From JBBDSV01 sp040904785 (lineage in GTDB: Bacteria > Actinomycetota > Nitriliruptoria > Nitriliruptorales > Nitriliruptoraceae): a DNA stretch of 64,000 bases. Location: assembly GCA_040904785.1 (NCBI GenBank), contig JBBDSV010000065.1:47395-111394 (forward strand), given 5' to 3'. The notes under the pieces were generated by a model that was given only the letters and a program-made list of their open reading frames with translations, searched no databases and had not been told where the DNA came from. Within the stretch, counting starts at the first letter, position 1, and every line of letters begins with the position of its first letter. This document shows positions 1 to 8,576 of the stretch, one piece after another. Made by a program: the position numbers and the translations under genes.

Positions 1-570
1 ATGTTCGGCATCGGGCTGATCGGTGCCGCCGGCGCGCTCGTGGAACGGCAGCGCGAAGAGGCGATGGAACGCGCCATCAGCGAGGACCCGGTGACTGGAC
101 TGCTCAACGTTCGGGCGTTCTATGAAGCGCTGCAGCGACTGCGCGACGAGGACCGTCCGTTCGCCATCGTGCTTGCCGACATTCGCGGGATGCGCGCGCT
201 CAACGACCGTTACGGCCATCCGACGGGCACCGAGGCGATGCGTGCGCTGGCCCACGTTCTGCGGCGCGCCGCCGGACCGGACGTGCTTGCGTCACGACTC
301 GGAAGTGACGAGGTCGCCGTCGCACTCGTCAACGCCGACCGTCAGCGGTGCCGTGCCGTCGTCGAACGCATCATCGACCGACTGCACAACGAGCAGGTGG
401 CTCTTCCCGACGGCGAACAGTTCGAGGTGCACGCGGCCTACGGTGTGGCCCGATTCCCGGAGGATGGCGACGATGAGGTCGCGGTGCTGCGTGCCGCTGA
501 TCGCGCCAAGGAACGGGCGAAGGCCGCAGGTATGGACCGTGTGGGCACCGCGGAGGGCGACGTGCTCTGA
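1..570 (+). CDS. GGDEF-domain protein, probably partial at the window edge
   Basis: The reading frame is open from base 1 to a stop at 568-570. It begins with a short hydrophobic stretch (residues 1-12) followed by a charged linker and a GGDEF-like domain at about residues 29-185 (DPVTGLLNVRAF, then ADIRGMRALNDRYGHP). GGDEF domains normally make cyclic di-GMP from two GTP. The signature here is GSDEV at residues 101-105, so the first catalytic glycine pair and the final Phe are changed and activity is doubtful. The hydrophobic start looks like the end of a membrane region, so the true gene may begin upstream of the window; the ATG at base 1 may be internal. It is followed at once by the convergent zinc-ribbon gene. 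Confidence 0.7.
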   Translation: MFGIGLIGAAGALVERQREEAMERAISEDPVTGLLNVRAFYEALQRLRDEDRPFAIVLADIRGMRALNDRYGHPTGTEAMRALAHVLRRAAGPDVLASRLGSDEVAVALVNADRQRCRAVVERIIDRLHNEQVALPDGEQFEVHAAYGVARFPEDGDDEVAVLRAADRAKERAKAAGMDRVGTAEGDVL

Positions 571-580
571 GGCGAGCGCG

Positions 581-1309
581 TCAGTCAGGAATGACGAGCA
601 ACCGCCGGCACTGCGGACACGTCGTCAACGTCGGTCCTGCCAACAACTCGTTGACGTCAGCCATCGACAACTCCACCCGGCACGCCGTACACGCCTGTCC
701 CTCGAGCCTGCCGATCGCCACGCCACCGGTCCGTTTGACCACCGCGTCGTAGCGGGCGAGCAGGTCGTCAGGAAGTTCGGCGGCCTGCGCATCGCGCCCG
801 ACCTCGAGTTCGGCGAGTTCGGCGAGGATCGCGGTTGCCGCCGCGTCGCGCGCAGCCGCCAATTCGACGATGCGTGCATCTTCGGCGACGATCTCCTCGG
901 CGAGCGCGGCCTGCTGCGCTTCGAGCTGTTCGACGCGTTCGAGCACCCCGTACAACAATTCCTCGTGCTCGTCGAGACGGCGGACGGTCGTTTCGATCTC
1001 GGCTTCGACCGACTGCATCTCCCGCTGGTTGGTCACCGTGCCGTCGTAGAGCTTCGACTTCTCGGCATCACGTCGCTGGGACAGCACGTCGATCTCGCGT
1101 TCCAGCTGCCGCTGCTCCGCTGCCGCGGTGTCCAGGTCGAGCCGCGTCGCATCATGATGGTCGCGTAGCGTCGCACGGCGCTGCTCGGCCGCGTCGAGCT
1201 GCTGCTGTTCATCGAGCGAATCGAGCTGATGCCGCAGACGGCGAATGGCCGTATCGGTGTCCTGCAACGCGAGCAGCTGGTCGAGCTGCGCCGCTGTCGG
1301 GTCACTCAC
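581..1309 (-). CDS. Coiled-coil protein with C4-type zinc ribbon (CdsZ/DUF164 family)
   Basis: 242 residues. Residues 10-175 are rich in Glu, Gln, Ala and Arg with heptad spacing and should form a long helical hairpin; the C-terminus carries four cysteines (C207, C210, C231, C234) in the CxxC...CxxC arrangement of a zinc ribbon. This matches the conserved family often annotated as C4-type zinc ribbon domain protein; its molecular role in actinobacteria is unsettled. The GTG start at 1309 lies one base after the Nif3 stop, so the two are almost certainly cotranscribed. The pairing of Nif3 with this protein is common in actinobacteria, for example Rv2230c and Rv2229c of Mycobacterium tuberculosis. 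Confidence 0.9.
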   Translation of the reverse strand: MSDPTAAQLDQLLALQDTDTAIRRLRHQLDSLDEQQQLDAAEQRRATLRDHHDATRLDLDTAAAEQRQLEREIDVLSQRRDAEKSKLYDGTVTNQREMQSVEAEIETTVRRLDEHEELLYGVLERVEQLEAQQAALAEEIVAEDARIVELAAARDAAATAILAELAELEVGRDAQAAELPDDLLARYDAVVKRTGGVAIGRLEGQACTACRVELSMADVNELLAGPTLTTCPQCRRLLVIPD

Positions 1310-1310
1310 G

Positions 1311-2429
1311 TCAGCTCCACGGCACGGTCGGGGTGCGCGAAGCTACCACCGCCGCTGTGAGGCCTTCGCGCCGTGCATCTTCGTCGAGCCGTGCGGCGAA
1401 CGCGGGCATCGCGGCCGCCTCGGTCGCATGGTGACCCGCATCGATCACCGCCAGCCCCTGTTCGAGCGCATCGAGTGCGACGTGGTGTCGCAGGTCGCCG
1501 GTGACATACACGTCAGCTTCCACGCCGCGTGCGGCGTCGAGCAGCGAGTCTCCTGCTCCCCCGACGACGGCGACCGTCGTCACCGCACGGTCGGGGTCGC
1601 CAGCGAATCGCAAATGTGGCGCCGGCAGTCGTTCGCGGATCGCCGCGGCAACATCAGCCAGCCGTGCGGGTGTGGCGAGACGACCGACGACACCGAATCC
1701 GACTGCTGCGCCGTCGAACAGCGGCAGCAGGTCGTAGGCGACCTCCTCGTAGGGATGGGTCGCGAGCAGGGCATTGGCGACCGGGCCGGCGAGTCGGCGC
1801 GGCAGCTGCATCTCGACACGGAACTCATCTTCAGCCGCGTCTTCGCCGATGGCACCGACGAACGGATCGGCGCCCGCCAACGGCCGGAACGTGCCGATGC
1901 CACGCACGCGGAAGCTGCAACGTTCATAGTTGCCGTCGCGACCTGCCCCGGCGGCGGCGAGCGCGTCGATGACCGCCTCGGTGTGGTCGGCAGGCACGAA
2001 CGTCACGAGCTTGCACAGGTCGCTTTCTGCCAGTTCGGTCGTAAGCGACCGGCGGTCAGCCAGGTCGAGCACGTCGGCGACCGGCTCTGAGGTGCCGCTG
2101 CCGTCACCGGCGACGTCGAGATTCGTGTGGACAGCGGTCACGGGGATCCGCGCGGACGCCGCCTTGAGCGCCAGCCGTCCGGCAGCACTCGCCGGTGTCA
2201 GCGCCGCCAGCGGCCGGAACAGCAGCGGATGGTGGGCGACGACGAGCGTGCCGTCGACATCGGCAGCCTCGTCGAGCACACCGCCCGTCACGTCGAGCGT
2301 GACCAGCACCCGCGCTACCGGCCAGGATGGATCCCCGACTTGGAGTCCGACATGGTCCCAGGACGCGGCCCACGAAGGTGGATACCGCCGGTCGAGCAGC
2401 GCCAGCCAGTCCGCGACCGTGTTGCCCAT
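1311..2429 (-). CDS. Nif3-like dinuclear metal centre protein
   Basis: 372 residues from the ATG at 2429, chosen because AAGGAG lies nine bases upstream (complement of 2439-2444) and the conserved protein begins at MGNTVADWL; the frame stays open to 2492 but with no family similarity. Family hallmarks are visible: WDHVGLQVGD near residue 24, the metal-binding HH pair (66-67), VHTNLD, and near the C-terminus DAGHHATE. The length and the extra middle segment fit the long form with an inserted PII/CutA-like domain. Members form hexamers that bind two metal ions; many are labelled GTP cyclohydrolase 1 type 2, a function I would not assume. It lies upstream of the zinc-ribbon gene in one transcription unit. 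Confidence 0.92.
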   Translation of the reverse strand: MGNTVADWLALLDRRYPPSWAASWDHVGLQVGDPSWPVARVLVTLDVTGGVLDEAADVDGTLVVAHHPLLFRPLAALTPASAAGRLALKAASARIPVTAVHTNLDVAGDGSGTSEPVADVLDLADRRSLTTELAESDLCKLVTFVPADHTEAVIDALAAAGAGRDGNYERCSFRVRGIGTFRPLAGADPFVGAIGEDAAEDEFRVEMQLPRRLAGPVANALLATHPYEEVAYDLLPLFDGAAVGFGVVGRLATPARLADVAAAIRERLPAPHLRFAGDPDRAVTTVAVVGGAGDSLLDAARGVEADVYVTGDLRHHVALDALEQGLAVIDAGHHATEAAAMPAFAARLDEDARREGLTAAVVASRTPTVPWS

Positions 2430-2522
2430 CGTGTCACGCTCCTTGCCGTCGGACGTCCGGCCGCAGCAGCCTACGGGGCCGCGACGTAGCATTCCTGCGG
2501 TCCCGGGCCACCGGAAGATCTG

Positions 2523-2596
2523 GGGCGGGTAGCTCAGATGGCAAGAGCGCCTCGTTTACACCGAGGAGGCCGGGGGTTCGAGACCCTCCCCGCCCA
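2523..2596 (+). tRNA. tRNA-Val, anticodon TAC
   Basis: A 74-base cloverleaf. The acceptor stem GGGCGGG (2523-2529) pairs with CCCGCCC (2589-2595), followed by discriminator A. The anticodon arm is CCTCG-TTTACAC-CGAGG, giving anticodon TAC (valine), and the T arm has the expected GGTTCGA. No CCA is encoded. It lies alone between divergent Nif3 and convergent pgi. Confidence 0.97.
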
Positions 2597-2617
2597 CACA
2601 TCGCCACAACGCGTCGC

Positions 2618-4120
2618 TCAGAGCAGATCATCGAGCGCGACGTGGGTGGCGCGCCGACCGAGTTCGTCGAACGCGGCGAGGTCGCCGGCGGCCTGGGCGC
2701 GCTTGAGCCGACCGAACGTCATGTCACGTCCCGGGATGTCGACGTCGACCGGATCGTCGCCGACAACGACGAGGAACACGCCGCGATCCCGCCCCCCCTT
2801 GTGGTACTGGCCAGTCGAGTGCAGGTAGCGCGGACCGATCCCAACGGTCACCGGCACTTCGTAGCGCGCGCGGATTCGCGCGCCCGCACGATGCAACGCC
2901 GCCTCGTCGCCGCCGCCCGGCGTGACGAATCCGAGCAGGGCGACGTAGTCGCCGGGCGACAGGGTGTCGAGCAACGCACCCGGATCGCCCGGGCGCGGCA
3001 GTTCCTCTCCCGCCGCGAGCACCCGCTGCGTCGCCGCCTTCGCCCGCGCGACATCAGGCTGATCGAACGCATTGACGCCGAGCAAGGCGCTGCAAACCGC
3101 GGTGGCGACCTCCCAGCGCACGACCTCGGCCGCGATCGACGCCGCCCCGTCGACACGCCACCGCACGACCGGCGCATCACCGAACGAGCGGTGATCGGTG
3201 CCGTCGTCACCGGCAAGGTCCATGACAACCACGATCCGGTCGTTGCCGAACGACGCGGTGTCGGGGGTTTCGCCGAGCACAGGCAGCAGGCCGCGACCGT
3301 GCTTGCCGGTCGACTCGGCAACGAGCTGTTCGACCCATGCCGCGAAGTCGGCGAGCGTGTCCGGGACAAGCAGCGTGAGCTTGTCGCGGCCGCCCCGTGC
3401 GGCCTGGGCGAGCACGGCACCGAGTGCCGCGCCGTCGTTGACCCCGAGGTCACCAGAACGTGCGCGCTCAAGTGCATCCCGGGCTGGGGCGACGTGCGCG
3501 GCGAGGTCGATGCCGAGCAACGCCGCGGGCCACAGTCCGAACGCCGTCAGCGCCGAGAAGCGACCGCCGACATCCGGCTGGCCGTGGACGACCGCGAGGT
3601 AGTCGCGTGCGCCGACCTCGTCGAGCGCGCTGTGGGGATCGGTTACTGCCACGATGCGTCCACCAGGCGGCGTTACGCCGGCCGCCTGCAGGCGGGAGGA
3701 GAAGTAGTCGAGGTGACTGCGCGTCTCGATCGTCGTGCCGGACTTCGACGCCGGCACGAGCAGTGTCGACGTCCAGTCGCCTGCCTCGGCGGCGAGGACG
3801 GCGGCAGGATCGGTCGAGTCCAGGACGCCGAAGCTCACGGCGGACGGGTCGGCGAGCCCGGCCAGCACCTGCGGATACAGCGACGAACCGCCCATGCCGA
3901 CGAGCAGTGCGCTAGTGCATCCGTCGGCGATGACCGCGCGGGCGAGCGCCTGCAAGTGGGGAATCTCTTCCACGGCGCGATCCGGGGCATCGAGCCATCC
4001 GAGCCGGTCGGTGATCTCGTCGGGCATCTCGCCCCAGGGGCGATGATCGCGTGCCCAGAGCGCGTCGACAGCGTCTCGTGCGGCCGCAGCGACGTCGCCG
4101 GAGATTTCCGGATGGTCCAT
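2618..4120 (-). CDS. pgi: Glucose-6-phosphate isomerase
   Basis: 500 residues starting at MDHPEISGDV (ATG at 4120). The open frame extends to 4762 but that part overlaps the divergent HAD gene and has no similarity. The SIS-domain sugar-phosphate site is clear: LLVGMGGSSLYPQ, FGVLDSTDP and PASKSGTTIETR, then ESTGKHGRG further on. The enzyme interconverts glucose 6-phosphate and fructose 6-phosphate in glycolysis and gluconeogenesis. The sequence resembles the isomerase half of transaldolase/phosphoglucose isomerase fusions more than the E. coli type, but no transaldolase is encoded here. No strong Shine-Dalgarno is seen. It stands alone, convergent to tRNA-Val. Confidence 0.88.
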   Translation of the reverse strand: MDHPEISGDVAAAARDAVDALWARDHRPWGEMPDEITDRLGWLDAPDRAVEEIPHLQALARAVIADGCTSALLVGMGGSSLYPQVLAGLADPSAVSFGVLDSTDPAAVLAAEAGDWTSTLLVPASKSGTTIETRSHLDYFSSRLQAAGVTPPGGRIVAVTDPHSALDEVGARDYLAVVHGQPDVGGRFSALTAFGLWPAALLGIDLAAHVAPARDALERARSGDLGVNDGAALGAVLAQAARGGRDKLTLLVPDTLADFAAWVEQLVAESTGKHGRGLLPVLGETPDTASFGNDRIVVVMDLAGDDGTDHRSFGDAPVVRWRVDGAASIAAEVVRWEVATAVCSALLGVNAFDQPDVARAKAATQRVLAAGEELPRPGDPGALLDTLSPGDYVALLGFVTPGGGDEAALHRAGARIRARYEVPVTVGIGPRYLHSTGQYHKGGRDRGVFLVVVGDDPVDVDIPGRDMTFGRLKRAQAAGDLAAFDELGRRATHVALDDLL

Positions 4121-4270
4121 CGGTACTCGCCCGATCGGTGGGACGGCCGAGCCTAACGCGACGGATCGATAGCCTCGCGGCGCCCCGGCAACGCCGCCTC
4201 GTGAGTGCGGATCGCCGGCGACTGTCAGACGGATGCCCGGGATGGGCTGGACCCAAGGATGCGACCGCCG

Positions 4271-5173
4271 ATGCTGCGAGAACTTCCGGACGGCGTGTCG
4301 CCGGGTGGACGGTTCGCGACGTGGTCGGCTCCCGCACCCCGGTACGTGGTCTGCGATGTCGACGGCACGCTCGTCGGCTCGTCGGCCGGTGCGAGCGAGG
4401 CGGTCGTTCGCGCCGTCCGCGCCGCACAGGCGCGCGGGATCGCCGTCGGCGTAGCGACCGGCCGGATGCGTGCGGCGACACGCGCATTGCGCGCGCAACT
4501 CAACATCGACGGGCCGCACATCCATTTCGACGGCGCGGCGGTCCATCACGAGCACGGCGTGCTCGACTCCCGGCCCCTGCAGTTGGACGACGCCGCGGCC
4601 CTGCTCGACCTGGTGCGTGGCGTCGCCGACGCGTACGTCGAGTTCTACACGGCCGACACGTATGTCGTCTCGGCGCACGACGAACGCGCAGCGGCGCACT
4701 GGCAGATGCTGGGGCAGCAACCGGCGGCGGTTGCACACGACGCGGGCGATCTTGCGGGCCACGTCTGGCTCAAGGCGACCATCGTCACGTTCGACCAGGG
4801 CCGACGACGCCGCGAACGGTTGGCGAAGGCCGTCGCCGCGCTCGGACTCCGCGCCGGCGCATCGACGTCACCTCGGACACCCGATCTCGCCTACCTCAAC
4901 GTGACTGATCCGGGCGTCGACAAGGGGTGGGGTGTGGTGCGCGCGGCGAGCTATCTCGGCGTCGAGCTGACCCGGGTCATGGCGGTGGGCGACGCACCCA
5001 ATGACCTTCCGATGTTGACGCGGGCAGGCACCGCTGTCGCGATGGGGCAGGCCGCACGCGACGTGCGGGATACCGCGCACCTGGTCGTCGAGGACATCGA
5101 CCATGACGGTGCCGCGACGGCACTGCGGGCGGCAGCCACCTGGAACGATCAGGACGTGCCGGGAACGCTGTAG
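4271..5173 (+). CDS. HAD-superfamily (Cof-type) phosphatase
   Basis: 300 residues from ATG 4271, preferred because AAGGA lies eleven bases upstream (4255-4259); in-frame alternatives are ATG 4259 and GTG 4205. The nucleophile motif DVDGTLVG, the VATGR motif II region, a Lys-containing motif III area and the acidic motif IV GDAPNDLPML are all present, with a cap domain between motifs II and III. These are features of Cof-type HAD phosphatases acting on small sugar or nucleotide phosphates; the substrate cannot be read from sequence. The last 25 bases overlap the end of guaB on the other strand. Confidence 0.85.
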   Translation: MLRELPDGVSPGGRFATWSAPAPRYVVCDVDGTLVGSSAGASEAVVRAVRAAQARGIAVGVATGRMRAATRALRAQLNIDGPHIHFDGAAVHHEHGVLDSRPLQLDDAAALLDLVRGVADAYVEFYTADTYVVSAHDERAAAHWQMLGQQPAAVAHDAGDLAGHVWLKATIVTFDQGRRRRERLAKAVAALGLRAGASTSPRTPDLAYLNVTDPGVDKGWGVVRAASYLGVELTRVMAVGDAPNDLPMLTRAGTAVAMGQAARDVRDTAHLVVEDIDHDGAATALRAAATWNDQDVPGTL

Positions 5174-6642
5174 TTCGGCGCCTCGTGGACGACATCGAGG
5201 TCGTGCACGTGCGATTCGCGCGCTCCGGCCGCAGACTGCCGTACGAACCGCGCCCGCTGCGCCAGTGCGGCCAGGGTCGGTGCCCCCAGGTAGCCCATGC
5301 CGGATCGCAGCCCACCGACGAGCTGGCCGGTGACTTCGGCGACGCTGCCGCGATACGGCAGCAATCCGGAAACTCCCTCGGGGACGAGCTTGGAGGGTTG
5401 CGACGCCTCGGCGGCGCTGCCGCCGATCTTGTCTGCCTGGAAGTAGCGGTCGGCGGAACCGTCGCGCATCGCGTCGATCGATCCCATGCCGCGGTATTCC
5501 TTGTAGCGGCGGCCGCCGACGAGCACGAGTTCGCCCGGCGATTCGTCGGTGCCGGCAAGCAGATTGCCGACCATCACCGCGGTCGCGCCGGCCGCCAGCG
5601 CCTTGACGACGTCGCCGGAATAGCGGATCCCACCGTCGGCGACGATCCCCACGCCGCGCTCCGCGGCCGCGTGCGCGCATTCGAGCACGGCGGTGAACTG
5701 GGGCATCCCGACGCCGGTGACCACACGCGTCGTGCAGATCGATCCGGGTCCGACACCGACCTTGACGACGTCGGCGCCATGATCGACGCATGCAGCGACG
5801 CCATCGGGTGTCGCGACATTGCCGACCATGAGGACGACGTCGTCGAAGCGATCCTTGAGCTTCGCGGCGAACTCGAGCACACCGGCGGCGTGGCCGTGTG
5901 CCGAGTCGATCGACAGCAGGTCGACGCCGGCGGCGACGAGCTTCTCGGCACGTTCCTCGCCATCCGGACCAACACCGACGGCAGCCGCACACAACAGGCG
6001 ACCGCGGGCATCCTTGGCTGCAGCGGGATACGTGCGAACCTTCTCAATGTCTTTGAACGTGAACATGCCGGTCAAGATCCCGGCGTCATCGATGATCGGC
6101 AGCTTCTCGACCCGGTGGTCCTGCATGATCTCGCGCGCCTGATCCAGCGTGGTGCCGGGTCGCGCCGTCACGAGCCCTTCGGTGGTCATCGAATCGCGCA
6201 CGGACGACGTCGCGTCGACGTCGAGACGCAGGTCGCGGTTGGTGATGATGCCCACGAGCCGGCCGTCACCGTCGACGACGGGGAATCCGGACACGCGGTA
6301 GCGCGCCATGAGGTCGAATGCGGTCGCGACCGGGTCGTCCGGCCGCAATGTCACCGGATCGACGATGAATCCGGACTCGGAGCGCTTGACCGCTTCGACC
6401 ATCGCCGCCTGCGCATCGGCCGACACGCTCTTGTGGATGACACCGAGCCCGCCCTGTCGCGCGAGCGCGACCGCCATCGCCGTTTCCGACACCTTGTCCA
6501 TCGCGGCCGACAACAGTGGCAGTCGCAGTTCAATGCGCGGGTGCAAGCGAGTGGAGACATCGACGTCACGCGGCAACACCGCCGACGCCTGGGGCGTGAG
6601 CAGCACGTCGTCGTAGCTGAGTGCTTCAGGGATCTCGATCAC
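5149..6642 (-). CDS. guaB: Inosine-5'-monophosphate dehydrogenase
   Basis: 497 residues, full length. The enzyme oxidises IMP to XMP with NAD, the committed step of GMP synthesis. The (beta/alpha)8 barrel is interrupted by a CBS pair at about residues 93-200. The catalytic cysteine is C303 in GPGSICTTR, and the NAD/IMP-loop sequence VGNVATPDG and the flap region around YKEYRGMGS are present. The ATG at 6642 gives the standard N-terminus IPEALSYDDVLLTPQ. It overlaps the convergent HAD gene by 25 bases. Confidence 0.97.
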   Translation of the reverse strand: MIEIPEALSYDDVLLTPQASAVLPRDVDVSTRLHPRIELRLPLLSAAMDKVSETAMAVALARQGGLGVIHKSVSADAQAAMVEAVKRSESGFIVDPVTLRPDDPVATAFDLMARYRVSGFPVVDGDGRLVGIITNRDLRLDVDATSSVRDSMTTEGLVTARPGTTLDQAREIMQDHRVEKLPIIDDAGILTGMFTFKDIEKVRTYPAAAKDARGRLLCAAAVGVGPDGEERAEKLVAAGVDLLSIDSAHGHAAGVLEFAAKLKDRFDDVVLMVGNVATPDGVAACVDHGADVVKVGVGPGSICTTRVVTGVGMPQFTAVLECAHAAAERGVGIVADGGIRYSGDVVKALAAGATAVMVGNLLAGTDESPGELVLVGGRRYKEYRGMGSIDAMRDGSADRYFQADKIGGSAAEASQPSKLVPEGVSGLLPYRGSVAEVTGQLVGGLRSGMGYLGAPTLAALAQRARFVRQSAAGARESHVHDLDVVHEAPNYSVPGTS

Positions 6643-6725
6643 GACAGCCTCGCCAGCGGGTGGGTCGATCCTACCGGCGACGGCGGGGTCTCTGGCGGGT
6701 CTGACCCCCGCGACAGGTCGTGGCG

Positions 6726-7502
6726 TCAGCCGTCACCAGGTGGGCGGCGTGCCTCCAGCAGCGGGATCGCGGCGATCTTGGCCGCGGTCAGTTCGTCCCA
6801 GCGGACACGTGCGGGACGCCAGTCGGCGGGGCGTGGCACGCGAATCACCGCGGTGGGTGTCACGATCACATCGACGTGGAGGTCGTGTGCGGTCACCGGG
6901 ATCTCGCCAGCGGCGACGACCTGCACGTCGTGGACGGTGGTCACGACCTGCGTTGCGGTGCTTATCAGGCCCGCCTCGGTCGCGACGGCGAACTCGAGGT
7001 CACTGAATCCGCCCCCTTTGCCGAGGCGGCGCCCGTCGCGGCCGACGGCGACGCAGCCGGTGACCACGACGTCGACCGGTGCGAGATCGTCGAGCGGCAC
7101 CTGGCGTGCCGAGCGTTGCGCCCCGGCGATGGACGATGCGCGACGGGGCGTGTCGGCGAGGTCGTCGGGATCGAGGAGGTAGAACGGCGCGATATCCGCC
7201 AGCCGCGGCACGGCCATGTAGACACGCTTGCCGTCTTCGAGCGCCCGCTGACGCACCGGCCACTGCGGGCTGTCGGGATTGACCTTGATCGTCGTCGCGT
7301 GCTGCCAGATGTCGAGGTGCCGCAGGCGGTCGGCGGCGGCCTCGGCACCGACGAAGTTGCTGATCCGGTGGCGCGCACCGGGAAATCGGGTCACGCCCGC
7401 GGCGGCCAGTCGCGCCCAGCTGGCCTCCCGCAGTGCCGCTTTCGCCGCCAGCAGCTCCTGGTCGCCCCCGGCGTCGTGGTCGTGGCGCCGCGTGGGGGTC
7501 AC
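6726..7502 (-). CDS. 5-formyltetrahydrofolate cyclo-ligase family protein
   Basis: 258 residues. The C-terminal half carries the family signature GRDGRRLGKGGGFSDLE, and the N-terminal part contains the helical KAALREASW segment and a putative nucleotide-binding region around KVNPDSPQWP. True cyclo-ligases convert 5-formyl-THF to 5,10-methenyl-THF with ATP; this longer form resembles the MTHFSD-like subgroup, whose activity is less certain. The GTG start at 7502 overlaps the rmuC stop in a GTGA arrangement (7499-7502), implying translational coupling. Confidence 0.82.
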   Translation of the reverse strand: MTPTRRHDHDAGGDQELLAAKAALREASWARLAAAGVTRFPGARHRISNFVGAEAAADRLRHLDIWQHATTIKVNPDSPQWPVRQRALEDGKRVYMAVPRLADIAPFYLLDPDDLADTPRRASSIAGAQRSARQVPLDDLAPVDVVVTGCVAVGRDGRRLGKGGGFSDLEFAVATEAGLISTATQVVTTVHDVQVVAAGEIPVTAHDLHVDVIVTPTAVIRVPRPADWRPARVRWDELTAAKIAAIPLLEARRPPGDG

Positions 7503-8521
7503 GCGTCCGGACGATCGCGATCGTCGCTGCTCGCCAGGCGCAGCCGTGGCGTGCCGTCGCCGCGGCGGAGCTCATCGATGCGGTCGAGATGCCGTTCGAG
7601 CTGCGCCCGGCGCGTCGTTGTCAGCGCGTCGTAGGCCCGCTGGGTCGTTTCGAGTCCTCGGCCGACCTTGTCGATTGCTTCGGTGAAGCGTTCCCACTGG
7701 TTGCGGAATGCCGCCAGCAGCTCGAGGATCTCGTCACTGGTGCGTTCGAGCGCGAACTGCTCGGTTGCCTGTCGAATCACGGCGAGCACGGCGAGCAGGG
7801 TCGTCGGCGCACAGATGACGACACCGCGGGCCAACGCGTCGTCGAGGAGTTCGGGCTGCTGTTCGGCGACGAACTGGAAGATCTGATCGTTGGGGATGAA
7901 CAGCAGGACACAGTCGATGGTTCCGTGTGCCGGGTCGATGTAGCCACGGTCGTCGAGCTCGGCGATGCGGTCACGGACGGCACGCAGAAAGGCGACGCGG
8001 TCACGATCGCGCTGCTCGTCCGATTCGGCCTGCAGCATCGCGAGGTAGCGGTTGAGCGGGAACTTCACGTCCATGTGCACCACACGATCGTGCGGCAGCA
8101 GGAACGTGACGTCCGGACGCGTTCCCGCGGGCGTCGTCGCCTGCGTCCGGTAGTTCACCCCCTCGACCATGCCCGCGGCGCGCAGCACATCGGCGACCAT
8201 CCGCTCGCCCCACTGTCCCCGCGACGGTCCACTCGACAGCGCAGACTTGAGTTCTCCGGTGGTCTGGCGCAGTTCGATGTGGCTGCGGCTGACGGCTCGC
8301 AGTTGTTCGGTCACCTCGCCGAACTGGGCGGCGCGCTGGGCGTCGAGCCGCTGGACGAGATCGACCGCGTCAGCAAGCCGGCGGTCCATCCGATCAAGCT
8401 CGGTCTGGAGCGCTTCGGGCTGCCGCGGTGCACGCCGGTGGCGATGCTCTACCAGCCAAGCCGCAGCGACCGCGGACGCGACCACGGCCACGACGAGCAC
8501 GATCACGTCGGTCAGCGCCAT
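7499..8521 (-). CDS. rmuC: DNA recombination protein RmuC
   Basis: 340 residues. A single N-terminal membrane helix (residues 5-23) is followed by a coiled coil (about 38-90) and the RmuC nuclease-like domain, recognised by SRGQWGERMVADVL, PDVTFLLPHDR, HMDVKFPLNRY and the C-terminal block PNDQIFQF...APTTLLAVL. RmuC limits inversions at short inverted repeats in E. coli and resembles PD-(D/E)XK nucleases. The stop overlaps the start of the cyclo-ligase relative. A 55-base gap separates it from the upstream M42 peptidase gene. Confidence 0.93.
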   Translation of the reverse strand: MALTDVIVLVVAVVASAVAAAWLVEHRHRRAPRQPEALQTELDRMDRRLADAVDLVQRLDAQRAAQFGEVTEQLRAVSRSHIELRQTTGELKSALSSGPSRGQWGERMVADVLRAAGMVEGVNYRTQATTPAGTRPDVTFLLPHDRVVHMDVKFPLNRYLAMLQAESDEQRDRDRVAFLRAVRDRIAELDDRGYIDPAHGTIDCVLLFIPNDQIFQFVAEQQPELLDDALARGVVICAPTTLLAVLAVIRQATEQFALERTSDEILELLAAFRNQWERFTEAIDKVGRGLETTQRAYDALTTTRRAQLERHLDRIDELRRGDGTPRLRLASSDDRDRPDA

Positions 8522-8576
8522 CGTCTGGTCGTTCGCGCACGCCCACCGTGCACGTCAGGCCGCGGCGCTGCGGCGG

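Noticed and set aside
2327..4156. A 609-codon open frame on the plus strand opposite pgi
   Set aside because: It is antisense to a clear enzyme gene; its protein is Arg/Asp-rich with no motifs, as expected for high-GC shadow frames.
5185..7182. A 665-codon plus-strand frame opposite guaB
   Set aside because: It mirrors guaB and the cyclo-ligase gene and shows no domain or ribosome site.
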